A stretch of 64,000 bases of DNA from JBDXHU01 sp039989475 (GTDB taxonomy: Bacteria; Pseudomonadota; Gammaproteobacteria; Pseudomonadales; Halieaceae), in assembly GCA_039989475.1 (NCBI GenBank), contig JBDXHU010000012.1, forward strand, positions 1 to 64,000, in the 5' to 3' direction. Both the position numbers and the translations under genes were made by a program. Below are positions 50,285 to 59,942 of the stretch, in pieces. The notes beneath the pieces were generated by a model, which was not told the origin of the DNA, did no database searches, and saw only the letters and a list, made by a program, of their open reading frames with translations. Position 1 is the first letter of the stretch, and every line of letters begins with the position of its first letter.

Positions 50285-51235
50285 CTATTGCTGGCCAGTG
50301 GCTATCAGCCGACGCGGCGCCACGCGCCCATCGTCCAATATCTCGCCTATTCCCAGGAACTCTCCGCCCGCAAGGCCTACTCTGACCATGCCACTACAGG
50401 GCGAGTTGGGCACCATTACCGGCTGTCCCTGGCGAATATAAAATCCACCTGCTTCACTGACTTCAACCATGGGCAAGTCACCCAGGGCCGCATCCAGCGG
50501 TTGCAGCAGCGCATCCATTTCTGCCTGCGCTTCATTCTGGTTTGACGCCTGCCGGGCCTTCAGTGCTTCCAAAAGCTCCAGCGACACCATGCTTGTCTCG
50601 TCAAACGGGCCGGCCTTGATGCGCCGCAGCGCACTGACATGACCACCGCAACCCAGCGCGCGTCCCAGATCCTCAGCAATAGACCGAATGTAGGTCCCCT
50701 TGCTACAGCTGACACGCACATCCACCTCGGGATGCTCGCCGGCACGAAACGCCGTCATTTCCAGCTCGTGGACGGTTACCCGTCGCACCTTTCTCTCTAC
50801 TTCTTTACCCGCCCGGGCCAGCTTGTATAAAGGCTGCCCCTGGTGCTTCAAGGCCGAGAACATGGACGGAACCTGTTCGATCTCGCCCCTGAACTGTTGC
50901 AAGGCCAACGCCACATCTGCTTCGCAGATTTCACTGGCATCTTTCTGCTCCAGCACCTCGCCCTCGGCATCACCGCTGGCTGTGCTTACTCCCAGCACAA
51001 AAGTGCTGGTGTAAGCCTTATCCGCATCCAAAAGGAAGCGGGAAAACTTGGTCGCCTCGCCGAAGCAAAGCGGTAACACCCCGGTTGCCAGCGGGTCGAG
51101 GCTACCTGTGTGCCCCGCCTTGGCCGCACCGTACAGGTGCTTGGCTCTCTGCAGGGCCTGGTTTGAGCTCAATCCCTGCGGCTTGTCTAACACCAGGATT
51201 CCGTCGAGCGGGCGTCCCTTGCGGCGACGCGCCAC
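50285..51235 (-). CDS. truB: tRNA pseudouridine(55) synthase
   Basis: A 316-residue TruB that makes pseudouridine 55 in the T-loop of tRNAs. The active-site Asp is in AGHTGSLDPLATG (Asp47), with LDKPQGLSSNQAL before it and CSKGTYIRSIAEDLGRALG further on. A PUA-like end (GMVRVGLAGGEFLGIGEI) is present. The GTG start overlaps the rbfA stop (TAGTG), implying coupling. Confidence 0.97.
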   Translation of the reverse strand: MARRRKGRPLDGILVLDKPQGLSSNQALQRAKHLYGAAKAGHTGSLDPLATGVLPLCFGEATKFSRFLLDADKAYTSTFVLGVSTASGDAEGEVLEQKDASEICEADVALALQQFRGEIEQVPSMFSALKHQGQPLYKLARAGKEVERKVRRVTVHELEMTAFRAGEHPEVDVRVSCSKGTYIRSIAEDLGRALGCGGHVSALRRIKAGPFDETSMVSLELLEALKARQASNQNEAQAEMDALLQPLDAALGDLPMVEVSEAGGFYIRQGQPVMVPNSPCSGMVRVGLAGGEFLGIGEILDDGRVAPRRLIATGQQ

Positions 51236-51633
51236 TATTTACCGGCTCCATTGGGCTGTGGTTCCTTGGCCTCATCATCACCGGCCACCGCACGCTCAAT
51301 CAGGTCTTCCATGTAGCGTCCGCGACCGACGCTGGCGTCGAACTGGAAACGCAGCTGGGGCACCATACGCATGCTGCTGTCTTTTGACAACCTGGTGCGC
51401 ATAAATCCCGCCGCCCGATTCAGGGCCTCGGTGACTTCCCTGGCCTCCTCATCGGAGTTCTTGCCCATTGCCGTGTAGAAAACCCGGGCATAGCCCATAT
51501 CCTTGCTCACTTCCACATCGGTCACACTGACCATCTCAACGCGCGGGTCGCGCATTTCGAACTGGATCAAGCTGGCCAACTCCTTGCGCAGGTAATCAGC
51601 TACTCGATCCGTGCGCTTGTACTCATTAGCCAT
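51235..51633 (-). CDS. rbfA: Ribosome-binding factor A
   Basis: A 132-residue KH-type 30S maturation factor: RTDRVADYLRKELASLIQFEMRDPRVEMVSVTDVEVSKDMGYARVFYT is the diagnostic N-terminal half, and LNRAAGFMRTRLSKDSSMRMVPQLRFQFD the second. It follows infB by about 36 bp and overlaps truB, in the usual nusA-infB-rbfA-truB order. Confidence 0.97.
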   Translation of the reverse strand: MANEYKRTDRVADYLRKELASLIQFEMRDPRVEMVSVTDVEVSKDMGYARVFYTAMGKNSDEEAREVTEALNRAAGFMRTRLSKDSSMRMVPQLRFQFDASVGRGRYMEDLIERAVAGDDEAKEPQPNGAGK

Positions 51634-51669
51634 ACTCAGTGCGCCTGCTCAATTACACGTTGATCCCGT

Positions 51670-54276
51670 TTACAGGGAGCGTGCAACTTCCTTGACCTCA
51701 AATACTTCGATCTGGTCGCCAACTTTGACATCGGTGTAGTTCTTGACACCAATACCACACTCGGTACCGGAACGAACTTCATTGGCGTCATCTTTGAAGC
51801 GGCGCAGGGATTCCAGCTCGCCTTCATAGATCACCACGTTGTCACGCAGTACGCGAATCGGCTTGGCCCGGTAAACCGCGCCCTCGATCACCATGCAACC
51901 GGCAATCTGGCCAAATTTCGGCGATGTGAATACATCGCGAACCTCGGCGATACCGACAATTTCCTCGCGCAGCTCCGGTGCCAACATGCCACTGAGCGCC
52001 TGCTTAACATCATCGATAAGGTCATAGATGACGTTGTAATAACGCAGATCCAGTTCCTCTTCTTCAACCAGTTTGCGAGCGGCATTATCTGCTCGCACGT
52101 TGAAACCGAAGATCACGGCATCGGCTGTCATAGCCAGGGTGACATCTGTCTCCGCAATACCACCGACACCGGAAGACACGACATTGACGTTAACTTCCTC
52201 GTTGCCCAGCTCCAGCAGCGCTGATTGCAGGGCTTCCAGGGAGCCGCGAACATCGGCCTTGACGACCACGTTCAGCGTCTTTTTCTCGCCGGCCGTCATG
52301 CTCTCAAACATATTGTCGAGCTTGGCCGCCTGTTGCCGCTGCAAACGTGTATCGCGAGTTTTTTCCTGCCGTGACAGGGCAATTTCCCGTGCCTGCTTCT
52401 CGCTCTCTACTGCCGCGAAGGGGTCACCCGCATCGGGTGTGCCATCGAGGCCTAATATTTCTACCGGGATGGAGGGGCCAGCCTCGCTGATTTGCTGTCC
52501 GTTTTCATCCAGCATGGCACGAACACGGCCGTACTGAAGACCCGCCAGGACGATATCACCCTGCCGCAAGGTACCGCTCTGTATCAATACGGAAGCGACT
52601 GATCCACGCCCCTTGTCCAGGCGCGACTCGATAACCAGACCCTGGGCCGGCACATCCCTGGGCGCCTTGAGCTCCAGAATTTCTGCCTGCAGCAGGACAG
52701 CGTCGAGCAATTCGTCAATGCCCGTACCGGTGATGGCAGAGACATTAATGAACTGTGTATCACCGCCCCAGTCTTCCGGGATAACTTCTTTCGCCGCAAG
52801 TTCATTGCGTACCCGGTCGGGGTCAGCGCCTTCCTTGTCGATCTTGTTCACTGCCACGATCAAGGGCACTTCCGCGGCCTTGGCGTGCAGCACGGCTTCT
52901 TCAGTTTGCGGCATGACGCCGTCGTCCGCCGCCACAACCAGGATTACAATATCGGTGCTCTTGGCACCGCGGGCGCGCATCGCGGTAAAGGCAGCGTGCC
53001 CCGGTGTATCCAGGAAGGAAATCATGCCGTGGCCGGTTTCCACATGGTAGGCACCGATGTGCTGGGTAATACCACCGGCCTCACCGTCGGCGACCTTGGT
53101 TTTGCGAATGTAATCGAGCAATGAGGTCTTGCCGTGGTCGACATGACCCATGACTGTAACCACCGGCGCCCGCACCTCATCCTTGCCTTCGTGCTGCGCC
53201 AGCGCTACTTCCAGCTCATCTTCCAGCAGGTCCTCACTAACCAGCTTGGCCGTATGTCCCATTTCCTCGATCACCAGCAGCGCGGTGTCCTGGTCGACGA
53301 CCTGGTTAATGGTGGCCATTACACCGAGCTTCATCAGCTCCTTGATCACCGCACCAGACTTGACCTTCATTTGCGCGGCCAGTTCGCCGACGCTAATTGC
53401 ATCACTGAGCGCAACTTCAAATGTCTGTTGCTCGGTGGGCATTTCAAAACCGTGCTTGCCATGCTCCTCGTGACTCTTGGCAACGCCCTTCTTGCGGCCC
53501 GCCCGACGACGCATGCTGCCGCGATCCGCCGCATCAATCTGGTTTAGCGACAGGTTATGTCCACGCTGCTTGCCACGCACGTGCTCGGCGGGACGTTCGC
53601 CCCGACCGCGGGTTTTCTTGAACCGATCGGCTTCCGGCTTCGGCGCATCGTGCAGACGCTTCGGCTTGGCGGCTGGCTTGCCATCTTCGCCCGTGGGAGC
53701 TGGCTGTGCAGCGGCCTGCTCTTTCTGGCGCGCCTCTTCTGCCTGCTTTGCCTCCATGGCCGCCTGCCTGGCCGCCTTTTCCTCGGCCTCCTTCTGCTGG
53801 CGCTTGGTCGCAGCCTGCTGTCGCAACACCTCAGGGTCGACTTCAATAGCCGTACCATCGGCTTCTGCTGCCACAGCTTCCGCTTCCGCTGATGCCTCTG
53901 CCGCTATTGGCGCTGCCTCATCAGCCGCTACTTCCTCGGCCTCAACAACTTCCTCCAAGGGCTCATCAACAGCTTCCTGATCGCGCTTCACGTAGGTACG
54001 CTTCTTGCGCACTTCCACGTTCACAGTCTTCTTACCCTGCGAACCGGCCGTCTTCAGCGTACTGATGGTCTTGCGTTTGAGCGTGATCTTCTTCGGTGCC
54101 TTGGTCGACTCGCCGTGACTACGCTTCAAGAAGGCAAGCAGCGTCTGCTTGTCTTCATCAGAGACAGCTTCTTCGGCTTCCTTGTGGGGCAGGCCGGCTT
54201 CGCCCATCTGCGTTAGCAGACGATCAACCGATGCTCCGACTACTTCAGCCAGTTGCTGTACTGTGACTTGCGCCAT
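51670..54276 (-). CDS. infB: Translation initiation factor IF-2
   Basis: An 868-residue IF-2. The N-terminal IF2_N domain (VTVQQLAEVVGASVDRLLTQMGEAGL) is followed by a long charged, Ala/Glu/Lys-rich linker (about 70-290), then the GTPase domain with GHVDHGKTSLLDYIR (about 376-390), DTPGHAAF and NKIDK, and the C-terminal domains that bind fMet-tRNA. AGGAG precedes the ATG. E. coli makes shorter forms from internal starts; that is not examined here. Confidence 0.98.
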   Translation of the reverse strand: MAQVTVQQLAEVVGASVDRLLTQMGEAGLPHKEAEEAVSDEDKQTLLAFLKRSHGESTKAPKKITLKRKTISTLKTAGSQGKKTVNVEVRKKRTYVKRDQEAVDEPLEEVVEAEEVAADEAAPIAAEASAEAEAVAAEADGTAIEVDPEVLRQQAATKRQQKEAEEKAARQAAMEAKQAEEARQKEQAAAQPAPTGEDGKPAAKPKRLHDAPKPEADRFKKTRGRGERPAEHVRGKQRGHNLSLNQIDAADRGSMRRRAGRKKGVAKSHEEHGKHGFEMPTEQQTFEVALSDAISVGELAAQMKVKSGAVIKELMKLGVMATINQVVDQDTALLVIEEMGHTAKLVSEDLLEDELEVALAQHEGKDEVRAPVVTVMGHVDHGKTSLLDYIRKTKVADGEAGGITQHIGAYHVETGHGMISFLDTPGHAAFTAMRARGAKSTDIVILVVAADDGVMPQTEEAVLHAKAAEVPLIVAVNKIDKEGADPDRVRNELAAKEVIPEDWGGDTQFINVSAITGTGIDELLDAVLLQAEILELKAPRDVPAQGLVIESRLDKGRGSVASVLIQSGTLRQGDIVLAGLQYGRVRAMLDENGQQISEAGPSIPVEILGLDGTPDAGDPFAAVESEKQAREIALSRQEKTRDTRLQRQQAAKLDNMFESMTAGEKKTLNVVVKADVRGSLEALQSALLELGNEEVNVNVVSSGVGGIAETDVTLAMTADAVIFGFNVRADNAARKLVEEEELDLRYYNVIYDLIDDVKQALSGMLAPELREEIVGIAEVRDVFTSPKFGQIAGCMVIEGAVYRAKPIRVLRDNVVIYEGELESLRRFKDDANEVRSGTECGIGVKNYTDVKVGDQIEVFEVKEVARSL

Positions 54277-54324
54277 TCAATGTTCTCCTGTTTACCCTGT
54301 ATTAAAACTGCAATTCGCTGAGGC

Positions 54325-55848
54325 CTACTTGGCTTCTGCGATCGCTGCCGCTTCAGCCGCTTCGGCCTCCGCGAACCAGGGCGCGCGAGCTGTCAGAATC
54401 AACTCTCCCGCGCGTTCTTCGGTCATGTCTTCAATATCGAGCAGGTCTTCAACTGCTTGCTCTGCCAAATCTTCCATGGTGACAATCTCCCGGCTGGCCA
54501 GAATGAATGCCAGGTGGCGATCCATTCCTTCCATGGTCAGGAGATCTTCAGCGGGCTCGTGCTCACCCAATTGTTCTTCTGAGGCAATTGCAGCTGTCAA
54601 CAAGGCATCTTTCGCCCGTGCCCGCAACTCCTCGGCTATCTCGTCATCAAAGCCCTGAATGCCAGACAGTTCTTCCAGCGGTACGTAGGCAACTTCTTCC
54701 AGCGTGGTAAAACCTTCTTCCACCAGGATCTCGGCCACTTCTTCATCGACCGCCAATTGCTCGCAGAAGACGCCAATGACCGCGCCCGCTTCCTGCTCAT
54801 GCTTGTCAGCGGCTTCGTCGGTGCTCATCACATTGATTGACCAACCGGTCAATTCACTGGCGAGACGCACGTTCTGCCCATTGCGGCCAATAGCCTGGGC
54901 CAGGTTGTCCTCACTGACGGCTACATCCATGGTTTGGCTGTCTTCCTCGACCACGATGGATTCCACTTCGGCCGGTGACATGGCGTTAATGACCAACTGG
55001 GCAGGATTGTCGTCCCACAGCACAATGTCCACACGCTCGTTATCCAGCTCATTGGAAACTGCCTGTACGCGGGAACCACGCATACCCACGCAGGCGCCCA
55101 CTGGATCGATGCGCCCATCATTGGTTTTGACAGCAATCTTGGCGCGGGAGCCCGGGTCGCGGGCCGCGCTGCGAATCTCAATGACTTCCTCAGAAATTTC
55201 CGGCACTTCAATCTTGAACAGCTCGATCAACATGGCGGGACAGGCGCGGGACAGAATAAGCTGCGGTCCGCGGCTCTCTTCGCTGATTTCTGTCAGGATG
55301 GCACGTACCCGGTCATTGACACGGAAAGTCTCGCGCCCCACCAACTGCTCGCGGGGTAGCAAACCCTCTGCATTATTCCCCAGATCCACGATCACATTGT
55401 CGCGGGTAACCTTCTTGACGGTACCGGCTAACAGCTCGCCGACGCGACCCGCATATTCTTCAACCACCTGCGCTCGCTCGGCATCTCGCACACGTTGCAC
55501 GATAACCTGCTTGGCGGTCTGGGCGGCGATGCGGCCGAAGCCAACGTTCTCCACCTGCTCTTCGTGAACGTCACCGACCTGCAGACTGGTATCAACTTCC
55601 GCCGCTTCCTCGGTAGTGAACTGAGTGCCCAGTAGGGCCATCTCTTCGTCTCCCACCACCAGCCAGCGACGCCGGGTCTCGTAATCACCAGTCTCCCGGT
55701 CAATAGTTACCTCGATGTCCGCTTCTTCGTCGTAGCGTTTTTTGGTTGCTGTGGCCAACGCCAACTCTATCGCCTCGAAGATAATATCTTCAGAAACGCC
55801 TTTCTCGGCGGAAACCGCCTCAGCAACTAACAAGATTTCCTTGGTCAT
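54325..55848 (-). CDS. nusA: Transcription termination/antitermination factor NusA
   Basis: A 507-residue NusA: N-terminal RNA polymerase-binding domain, S1 domain (AGTVKKVTRDNVIVDLGNNAEGLLP), KH1-KH2 (GACVGMRGSRVQAVSNELDNERVDIVLW and AIGRNGQNVRLASELTGW), and two acidic repeats at the C-terminus (LVEEGFTTLEEVAYVPLEEL, repeated once). This long form is typical of Gammaproteobacteria. It lies between rimP and infB in the standard order. Confidence 0.98.
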   Translation of the reverse strand: MTKEILLVAEAVSAEKGVSEDIIFEAIELALATATKKRYDEEADIEVTIDRETGDYETRRRWLVVGDEEMALLGTQFTTEEAAEVDTSLQVGDVHEEQVENVGFGRIAAQTAKQVIVQRVRDAERAQVVEEYAGRVGELLAGTVKKVTRDNVIVDLGNNAEGLLPREQLVGRETFRVNDRVRAILTEISEESRGPQLILSRACPAMLIELFKIEVPEISEEVIEIRSAARDPGSRAKIAVKTNDGRIDPVGACVGMRGSRVQAVSNELDNERVDIVLWDDNPAQLVINAMSPAEVESIVVEEDSQTMDVAVSEDNLAQAIGRNGQNVRLASELTGWSINVMSTDEAADKHEQEAGAVIGVFCEQLAVDEEVAEILVEEGFTTLEEVAYVPLEELSGIQGFDDEIAEELRARAKDALLTAAIASEEQLGEHEPAEDLLTMEGMDRHLAFILASREIVTMEDLAEQAVEDLLDIEDMTEERAGELILTARAPWFAEAEAAEAAAIAEAK

Positions 55849-55941
55849 TCTCGTCTCGCCTATCTAGCTAAGCACTCAGGGCACTTATTGCCCCTGGTAC
55901 GTCATCAAATCCATCGGGTGGCATCTGCTGTGCAGAACCAC

Positions 55942-56397
55942 TTATAACCTTGGTTTAACCTGCGCCCTTTCTATGGCGCTGTGGGGAAGCACAAACTCGT
56001 GGTCGTCTACCTGGACGATCACCTCCTCCCCTTCAATACCCTTCAATGTACCCTTGAACTTGCGTCGCCCCTCGAAAGGTACGCGCAAGCGCAATTCTAT
56101 CCACTCCCCTATATAGAGAGCGTACTGTTCCAGCTGAAACAACAGCCGGTCGACCCCGGGTGACGATACTTCCAGCGTGTAATCACCGCTGATCGGATCC
56201 TCTACATCCAGTATCGCGCCTACATGGCGGCTTACCTCTGCGCAGTTGTCGACGGTGATTCCGTTCTCGCCATCTATAAACAAACGCAGCAGGGTATGTC
56301 GCCCCTGCGAGAGATACTCCAGGCCCCAGAGTTCAAAGCCCAGTGCCTCCACCGTAGGCACCAGTAGTGCCTGCATCTTTTCTTCGCGACTAGCCAA
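55942..56397 (-). CDS. rimP: Ribosome maturation factor RimP
   Basis: A 151-residue 30S assembly factor: VEALGFELWGLEYL, NCAEVSRHVGAILDVEDPISGDYTLEVSSPGVDRLLF (family signature) and FKGTLKGIEGEEVIVQVD. The likely start is TTG at 56397, which gives the normal N-terminal length; an ATG at 56376 would be 7 residues shorter. GGGAGG lies upstream at 56413-56418, somewhat far from the TTG. It begins about 80 bp after the tRNA-fMet terminator hairpin. Confidence 0.95.
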   Translation of the reverse strand: MASREEKMQALLVPTVEALGFELWGLEYLSQGRHTLLRLFIDGENGITVDNCAEVSRHVGAILDVEDPISGDYTLEVSSPGVDRLLFQLEQYALYIGEWIELRLRVPFEGRRKFKGTLKGIEGEEVIVQVDDHEFVLPHSAIERAQVKPRL

Positions 56398-56473
56398 GTT
56401 TCGGCGAGCCTCCCGCCAGCCATGCAGTTAAATACCTGCACCATCTACGCTGCGATGCTTTTTCAGCAGCTAA

Positions 56474-56498
56474 TAAAAAGCCCCTAAAAAGGGGCTTC
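56474..56498 (-). terminator. Terminator after tRNA-fMet
   Basis: On the minus strand AGCCCC-TTTTTA-GGGGCTTTTTA forms a 6-bp GC-rich stem followed by five T residues, 34 bp after the tRNA. It may be suppressed or be followed by a separate rimP-nusA-infB promoter. Confidence 0.85.
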
Positions 56499-56531
56499 TT
56501 CCTTCGCACCGTTATAGCACCGGCACGTTAT

Positions 56532-56608
<77 letters not shown>

Positions 56609-57286
56609 TCAAAACTTCATCCTTGCAATGGCCCCTTGGCCAACGCATTCAAGCTGACCTGGCAACCAGCTCGAAAGGGCGCTAATTATAGGGAGCACAC
56701 CCCCCTCGGTCAACCGCTAATACACCCCAAAAACTGCCTATTTTTTCGCTAGTTAGCGACGTGGAATCGCGGCTGGCGCGTGGGCAACTCGACAGACGCT
56801 CCCGATAACCATCCGCAGCAAGAAAGTCCCAGGAATGGCCAGCCGAAGGCGGAGCAATTTGCCCAGCAAATCGCGGCTGGCGCATGGGCTTTTTCAAGGA
56901 CACGCCATCAACCCATCCATGGGGGCTCGAGCACGGCATCCCTGCCGTGCACGGTCCATGAAAAAACCCATGCACCAACCGCTCAGATCCACAGCACTCG
57001 TCACTTGATGCAAAGCCACCCAGAGAAATCACCAGCCGAAAGGCGAGGTGATTTCCCCTCCCAAGCAGCAGTTTCGTAACGAGGGGTCGACGACAGCTCC
57101 CGATAACCACCCGGAGCAAGAAAGTCCCAAGAATGGCTAGCCGAAGGCGGGGCGATTTGCACCGCAAATCGCGACCGAGCCCTTGCAGCTGTGCTGCAAG
57201 GAAACCGCGAGGGCCGGAATAGTCCCGCGACTCGAATTACGTAAGGTGTAAAAATAAGCTCCAGGAAGTGAAGCCTCTAAGATAAA
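56609..57286. repeat. Palindrome-rich spacer between tRNA-fMet and tRNA-Leu
   Basis: No gene is supported in this 680-bp gap. A 78-bp direct repeat occurs at 56798-56875 and 57096-57173, roughly 90% identical; each copy holds AGCCGAAGGCGG and ends in a hairpin such as GCGATTTGC-ACC-GCAAATCGC. A degenerate third element lies at 57025-57056 (GAAATCAC...GTGATTTC around AGCCGAAAGGCG). GCTGGCGC(A/G)TGGGC occurs at 56772 and 56876, and a longer palindrome (TGGGCTTTTTCA / TGAAAAAACCCA) spans 56885-56972. Frames across it are by-products of the repeats. Confidence 0.75.
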
Positions 57287-57372
57287 TGGTGCCGAAGGCG
57301 GGACTTGAACCCGCACGAGCATAGCTCACTACCCCCTCAAGATAGCGTGTCTACCAATTCCACCACTTCGGC
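57287..57372 (-). tRNA. leuU: tRNA-Leu (GAG)
   Basis: An 86-base class II tRNA with encoded CCA: GCCGAAG acceptor, TGGTGGAATTGGTAGACAC D-arm, anticodon loop CTTGAGG (anticodon GAG), a long variable arm and GTTCAAGTCCC T-arm. It decodes CUC/CUU. Its position just downstream of secG matches leuU in E. coli. Confidence 0.98.
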
Positions 57373-57378
57373 ATGTGT

Positions 57379-57759
57379 TTACTCGTTTTCGGGAACCTCG
57401 GGGAGGTCCGCATCACCGCTCACTACCGGCGGCAACTCGTCTTCCAATACCGGAAGCTCTGATTCCATGCTCGGTTGTTGCTGCTCAACAAGAGGCACAG
57501 GGATATCAATAGCATCTGTAGAGGTCGATTTGTCCTTGGCAACAATCGCCAGGCCAAAACTGGTAAGGAAGAAGGCTGTGGCCAGAATGGCGGTAGCGCG
57601 AGTCAGTATATTGCCGCTGCCGTCACTTCCCAACAAGGTCTGCGATGCACCCGCGCCAAAGGAAGCGCCCATGTCAGCGCCCTTGCCCTGCTGCAGTAAA
57701 ATCAGGCCAATAATCGCGAAGGCGATCAGCAGGTGTGCTACTAAAATCAACTGTTCCAT
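57379..57759 (-). CDS. secG: Preprotein translocase subunit SecG
   Basis: A 126-residue two-helix membrane protein: LVAHLLIAFAIIGLILLQQGKGADMGASFGAGASQTLLG is the SecG signature, and a second helix (ATAILATAFFLTSFGLAIV) and an acidic, Pro-rich tail follow. It assists SecYE in export. It begins 1 bp after the tpiA stop and ends 6 bp before the tRNA-Leu gene. Confidence 0.96.
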   Translation of the reverse strand: MEQLILVAHLLIAFAIIGLILLQQGKGADMGASFGAGASQTLLGSDGSGNILTRATAILATAFFLTSFGLAIVAKDKSTSTDAIDIPVPLVEQQQPSMESELPVLEDELPPVVSGDADLPEVPENE

Positions 57760-57760
57760 T

Positions 57761-58510
57761 TTATTCCCGTGTCGCCTCTACTATGGCGATAAAATCGTCG
57801 GCCTTAAGTGAAGCTCCGCCCACCAGACCGCCATCTATATCTTCGGCAGCGAATAACTCCGCTGCATTGTCTGCCTTGACGCTGCCCCCATAGAGCAAGC
57901 GTATGGCTTCTGCTGTTTCGCCTATCTGCTCACGCAGCCAGGTCCGTATCGCGGCATGCATTTCCTGCGCCTGTTCCGGACTCGCCGTCTGTCCGGTACC
58001 TATCGCCCAAATCGGCTCATAGGCAATAACATCTGTTGCTTCCAGGCCACCGGCAACCAGGGCCGCCAGTTGGCTGGTAACCACCTCTTGCGCATTGCCG
58101 GCACTACGTTGTTCCAGCGTTTCCCCGACACAAAGCATTGGTTTCAGGCCAGCCGCTCGCGCCGCGCTCGCCTTCGCTGCTACCAACTCATTGCTCTCGC
58201 CAAAGTACTGGCGTCGCTCCGAGTGCCCCAGAATCACCCACTGACAATCGCAATCTGCCAGCATCGCCGCCGACACTTCGCCAGTGTAGGCACCCTCGGT
58301 GTGCTCGCTGCAATTCTGCCCACCCAGTTGCAAGCCTGTCTCGGCTGCCAATTCCCCTACCCTGGGGATATGCAAGTGTGGTGGACACAATACTGTGTCA
58401 GCCTGGGAATATAGCGCGCTGTCAGCCGCGGCCAGACCGGACAGCAAGGCCTCTACCGACGCGATAGACCCGTGCATTTTCCAGTTCCCTGCTACCAGAC
58501 TACGACGCAT
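57761..58510 (-). CDS. tpiA: Triose-phosphate isomerase
   Basis: A 249-residue TIM barrel. AGNWKMHGS carries the substrate Lys, VILGHSERRQYFGE the catalytic His, YEPIWAIGTGQTAS the catalytic Glu and flexible loop, and LLYGGSVKADNAAEL the phosphate-binding end. It interconverts DHAP and G3P. The ATG at 58510 has GGGGG 8 bases upstream and gives the usual N-terminus (MRRSLVAGNWKM). Confidence 0.98.
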   Translation of the reverse strand: MRRSLVAGNWKMHGSIASVEALLSGLAAADSALYSQADTVLCPPHLHIPRVGELAAETGLQLGGQNCSEHTEGAYTGEVSAAMLADCDCQWVILGHSERRQYFGESNELVAAKASAARAAGLKPMLCVGETLEQRSAGNAQEVVTSQLAALVAGGLEATDVIAYEPIWAIGTGQTASPEQAQEMHAAIRTWLREQIGETAEAIRLLYGGSVKADNAAELFAAEDIDGGLVGGASLKADDFIAIVEATRE

Positions 58511-58601
58511 TGAAACCCCCAGCAAAAAGCGGCGGCAATCTTACCCAGAATGCCCCCAAGTTACAACCTGAGTCCTCCAGCGCGAGCCGCTCACCGCGCA
58601 T

Positions 58602-59942
58602 TCACGCACCCAACAGCTTCTGCACCTGTTGCGCCAGCTTGTCACACAGCTGTCGCACCTGCTCTGCATCCTCGCCTTCGAGCATCACCCTCACCACTGG
58701 TTCAGTCCCAGAGGCACGCAGCAGTACGCGACCACTATCACCCAGGCACTGCTCGGTATCGGCGACCAGGCGGTCAAGCTCGGGCTGTCCGGCAAGGTCC
58801 ACGGTGCCTGCCACGGGCACATTGATCATGTGCTGGGGAAACTTCCTCATACCCTGCTTGAGGCTGGCCAGGTCGCACTGCGCTGCATGCAAGGCCACCA
58901 TAACCTGCAGGGCCGCGACAATGCCATCGCCGGTGGTGGTGAGATCAGCACATATGATGTGGCCGGAAGACTCTCCCCCCAATTGCCAGCCGTGCTGCTG
59001 CATCAACTCATTCACGTAACGGTCACCCACCCGGGCGCGGGCGAACCCGGTGCCACGCTCGCGCAAGGCGAGCTCCATACCGAGATTGGACATCAGTGTG
59101 CCAACCACACCATCGCTGCCGCGATGTGCTGCGATAATAAACAGCAATTCGTCACCGTCGACCAGTTCGCCGCGGTTGTCGATAAACAACACCCGATCAC
59201 CATCGCCGTCCAGCGCCACACCAAAATCCGCCTGCTCGTCCAGCACCCGCTGGGCAAGGGCGGCGGTATCGGTAGAACCGACTCCCTGGTTGATATTGAA
59301 GCCATCGGGCTCAACACCTATGGTGCTCACCTCGGCCCCCAGTTCCGCGAATACATTAGGGGCGATGTGGTAGGTCGCGCCGTTGGCGCAGTCGACTACC
59401 AGTTTCATGCCGCGCAGGGAAAACTGGTCAGGCACGGTGGATTTGCAAAATTCAATATAACGACCGGCGGCGTCCACCACCCGCACCGCTTTGCCAATGG
59501 CCTGCGAACTAACTGTCTCCAGCGGCAAGTCCAGCTCAGCCTCTATAGCCAATTCGATCTCATCGCCCAGCTTGTGTCCGCTGCCATCAAAAAACTTGAT
59601 GCCATTGTCTTCATAGGGATTATGCGAGGCACTTATAACGATGCCGGCCTGAGCCCGCTGGGTGCGGGTCATCAGGGCAACGGCCGGCGTTGGCATGGGG
59701 CCCAGCAATTTGACATCGACGCCGGCGGCAACCAGCCCCGCTTCCAGGGCTGACTCAAACATATAGCCCGACACCCGGGTATCCTTGCCGATTATTACAG
59801 TACTGTGCTCGCCCCCGCCCTGCTCGGCGCGAGCGAATACGCGCCCACAGGCCCAACCCAGTTTGAGCATGAAATCCGGGGTTATCGGTGTTTGCCCGAC
59901 CCGACCGCGAATTCCATCGGTACCAAAATATCGCTTTTGCAC
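58602..59942 (-). CDS. glmM: Phosphoglucosamine mutase
   Basis: A 446-residue alpha-D-phosphohexomutase that converts GlcN-6-P to GlcN-1-P for UDP-GlcNAc. RYFGTDGIRGRVG starts the protein, VISASHNPYEDNGIKFF carries the phosphorylated serine (about residue 106), DGDGDRVLF the metal loop, and SGEQSGHII-like GGESSGHIIC and LLRASGTEPVVRVMLE the later motifs. The GTG start directly follows the folP stop, so the two are translationally coupled. Confidence 0.97.
   Translation of the reverse strand: MQKRYFGTDGIRGRVGQTPITPDFMLKLGWACGRVFARAEQGGGEHSTVIIGKDTRVSGYMFESALEAGLVAAGVDVKLLGPMPTPAVALMTRTQRAQAGIVISASHNPYEDNGIKFFDGSGHKLGDEIELAIEAELDLPLETVSSQAIGKAVRVVDAAGRYIEFCKSTVPDQFSLRGMKLVVDCANGATYHIAPNVFAELGAEVSTIGVEPDGFNINQGVGSTDTAALAQRVLDEQADFGVALDGDGDRVLFIDNRGELVDGDELLFIIAAHRGSDGVVGTLMSNLGMELALRERGTGFARARVGDRYVNELMQQHGWQLGGESSGHIICADLTTTGDGIVAALQVMVALHAAQCDLASLKQGMRKFPQHMINVPVAGTVDLAGQPELDRLVADTEQCLGDSGRVLLRASGTEPVVRVMLEGEDAEQVRQLCDKLAQQVQKLLGA

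Noticed and set aside
56682..57167. 161-codon minus-strand ORF between tRNA-fMet and tRNA-Leu
   Set aside because: It spans the direct repeats, encodes the repeated peptide twice in different frames and looks like no protein family.
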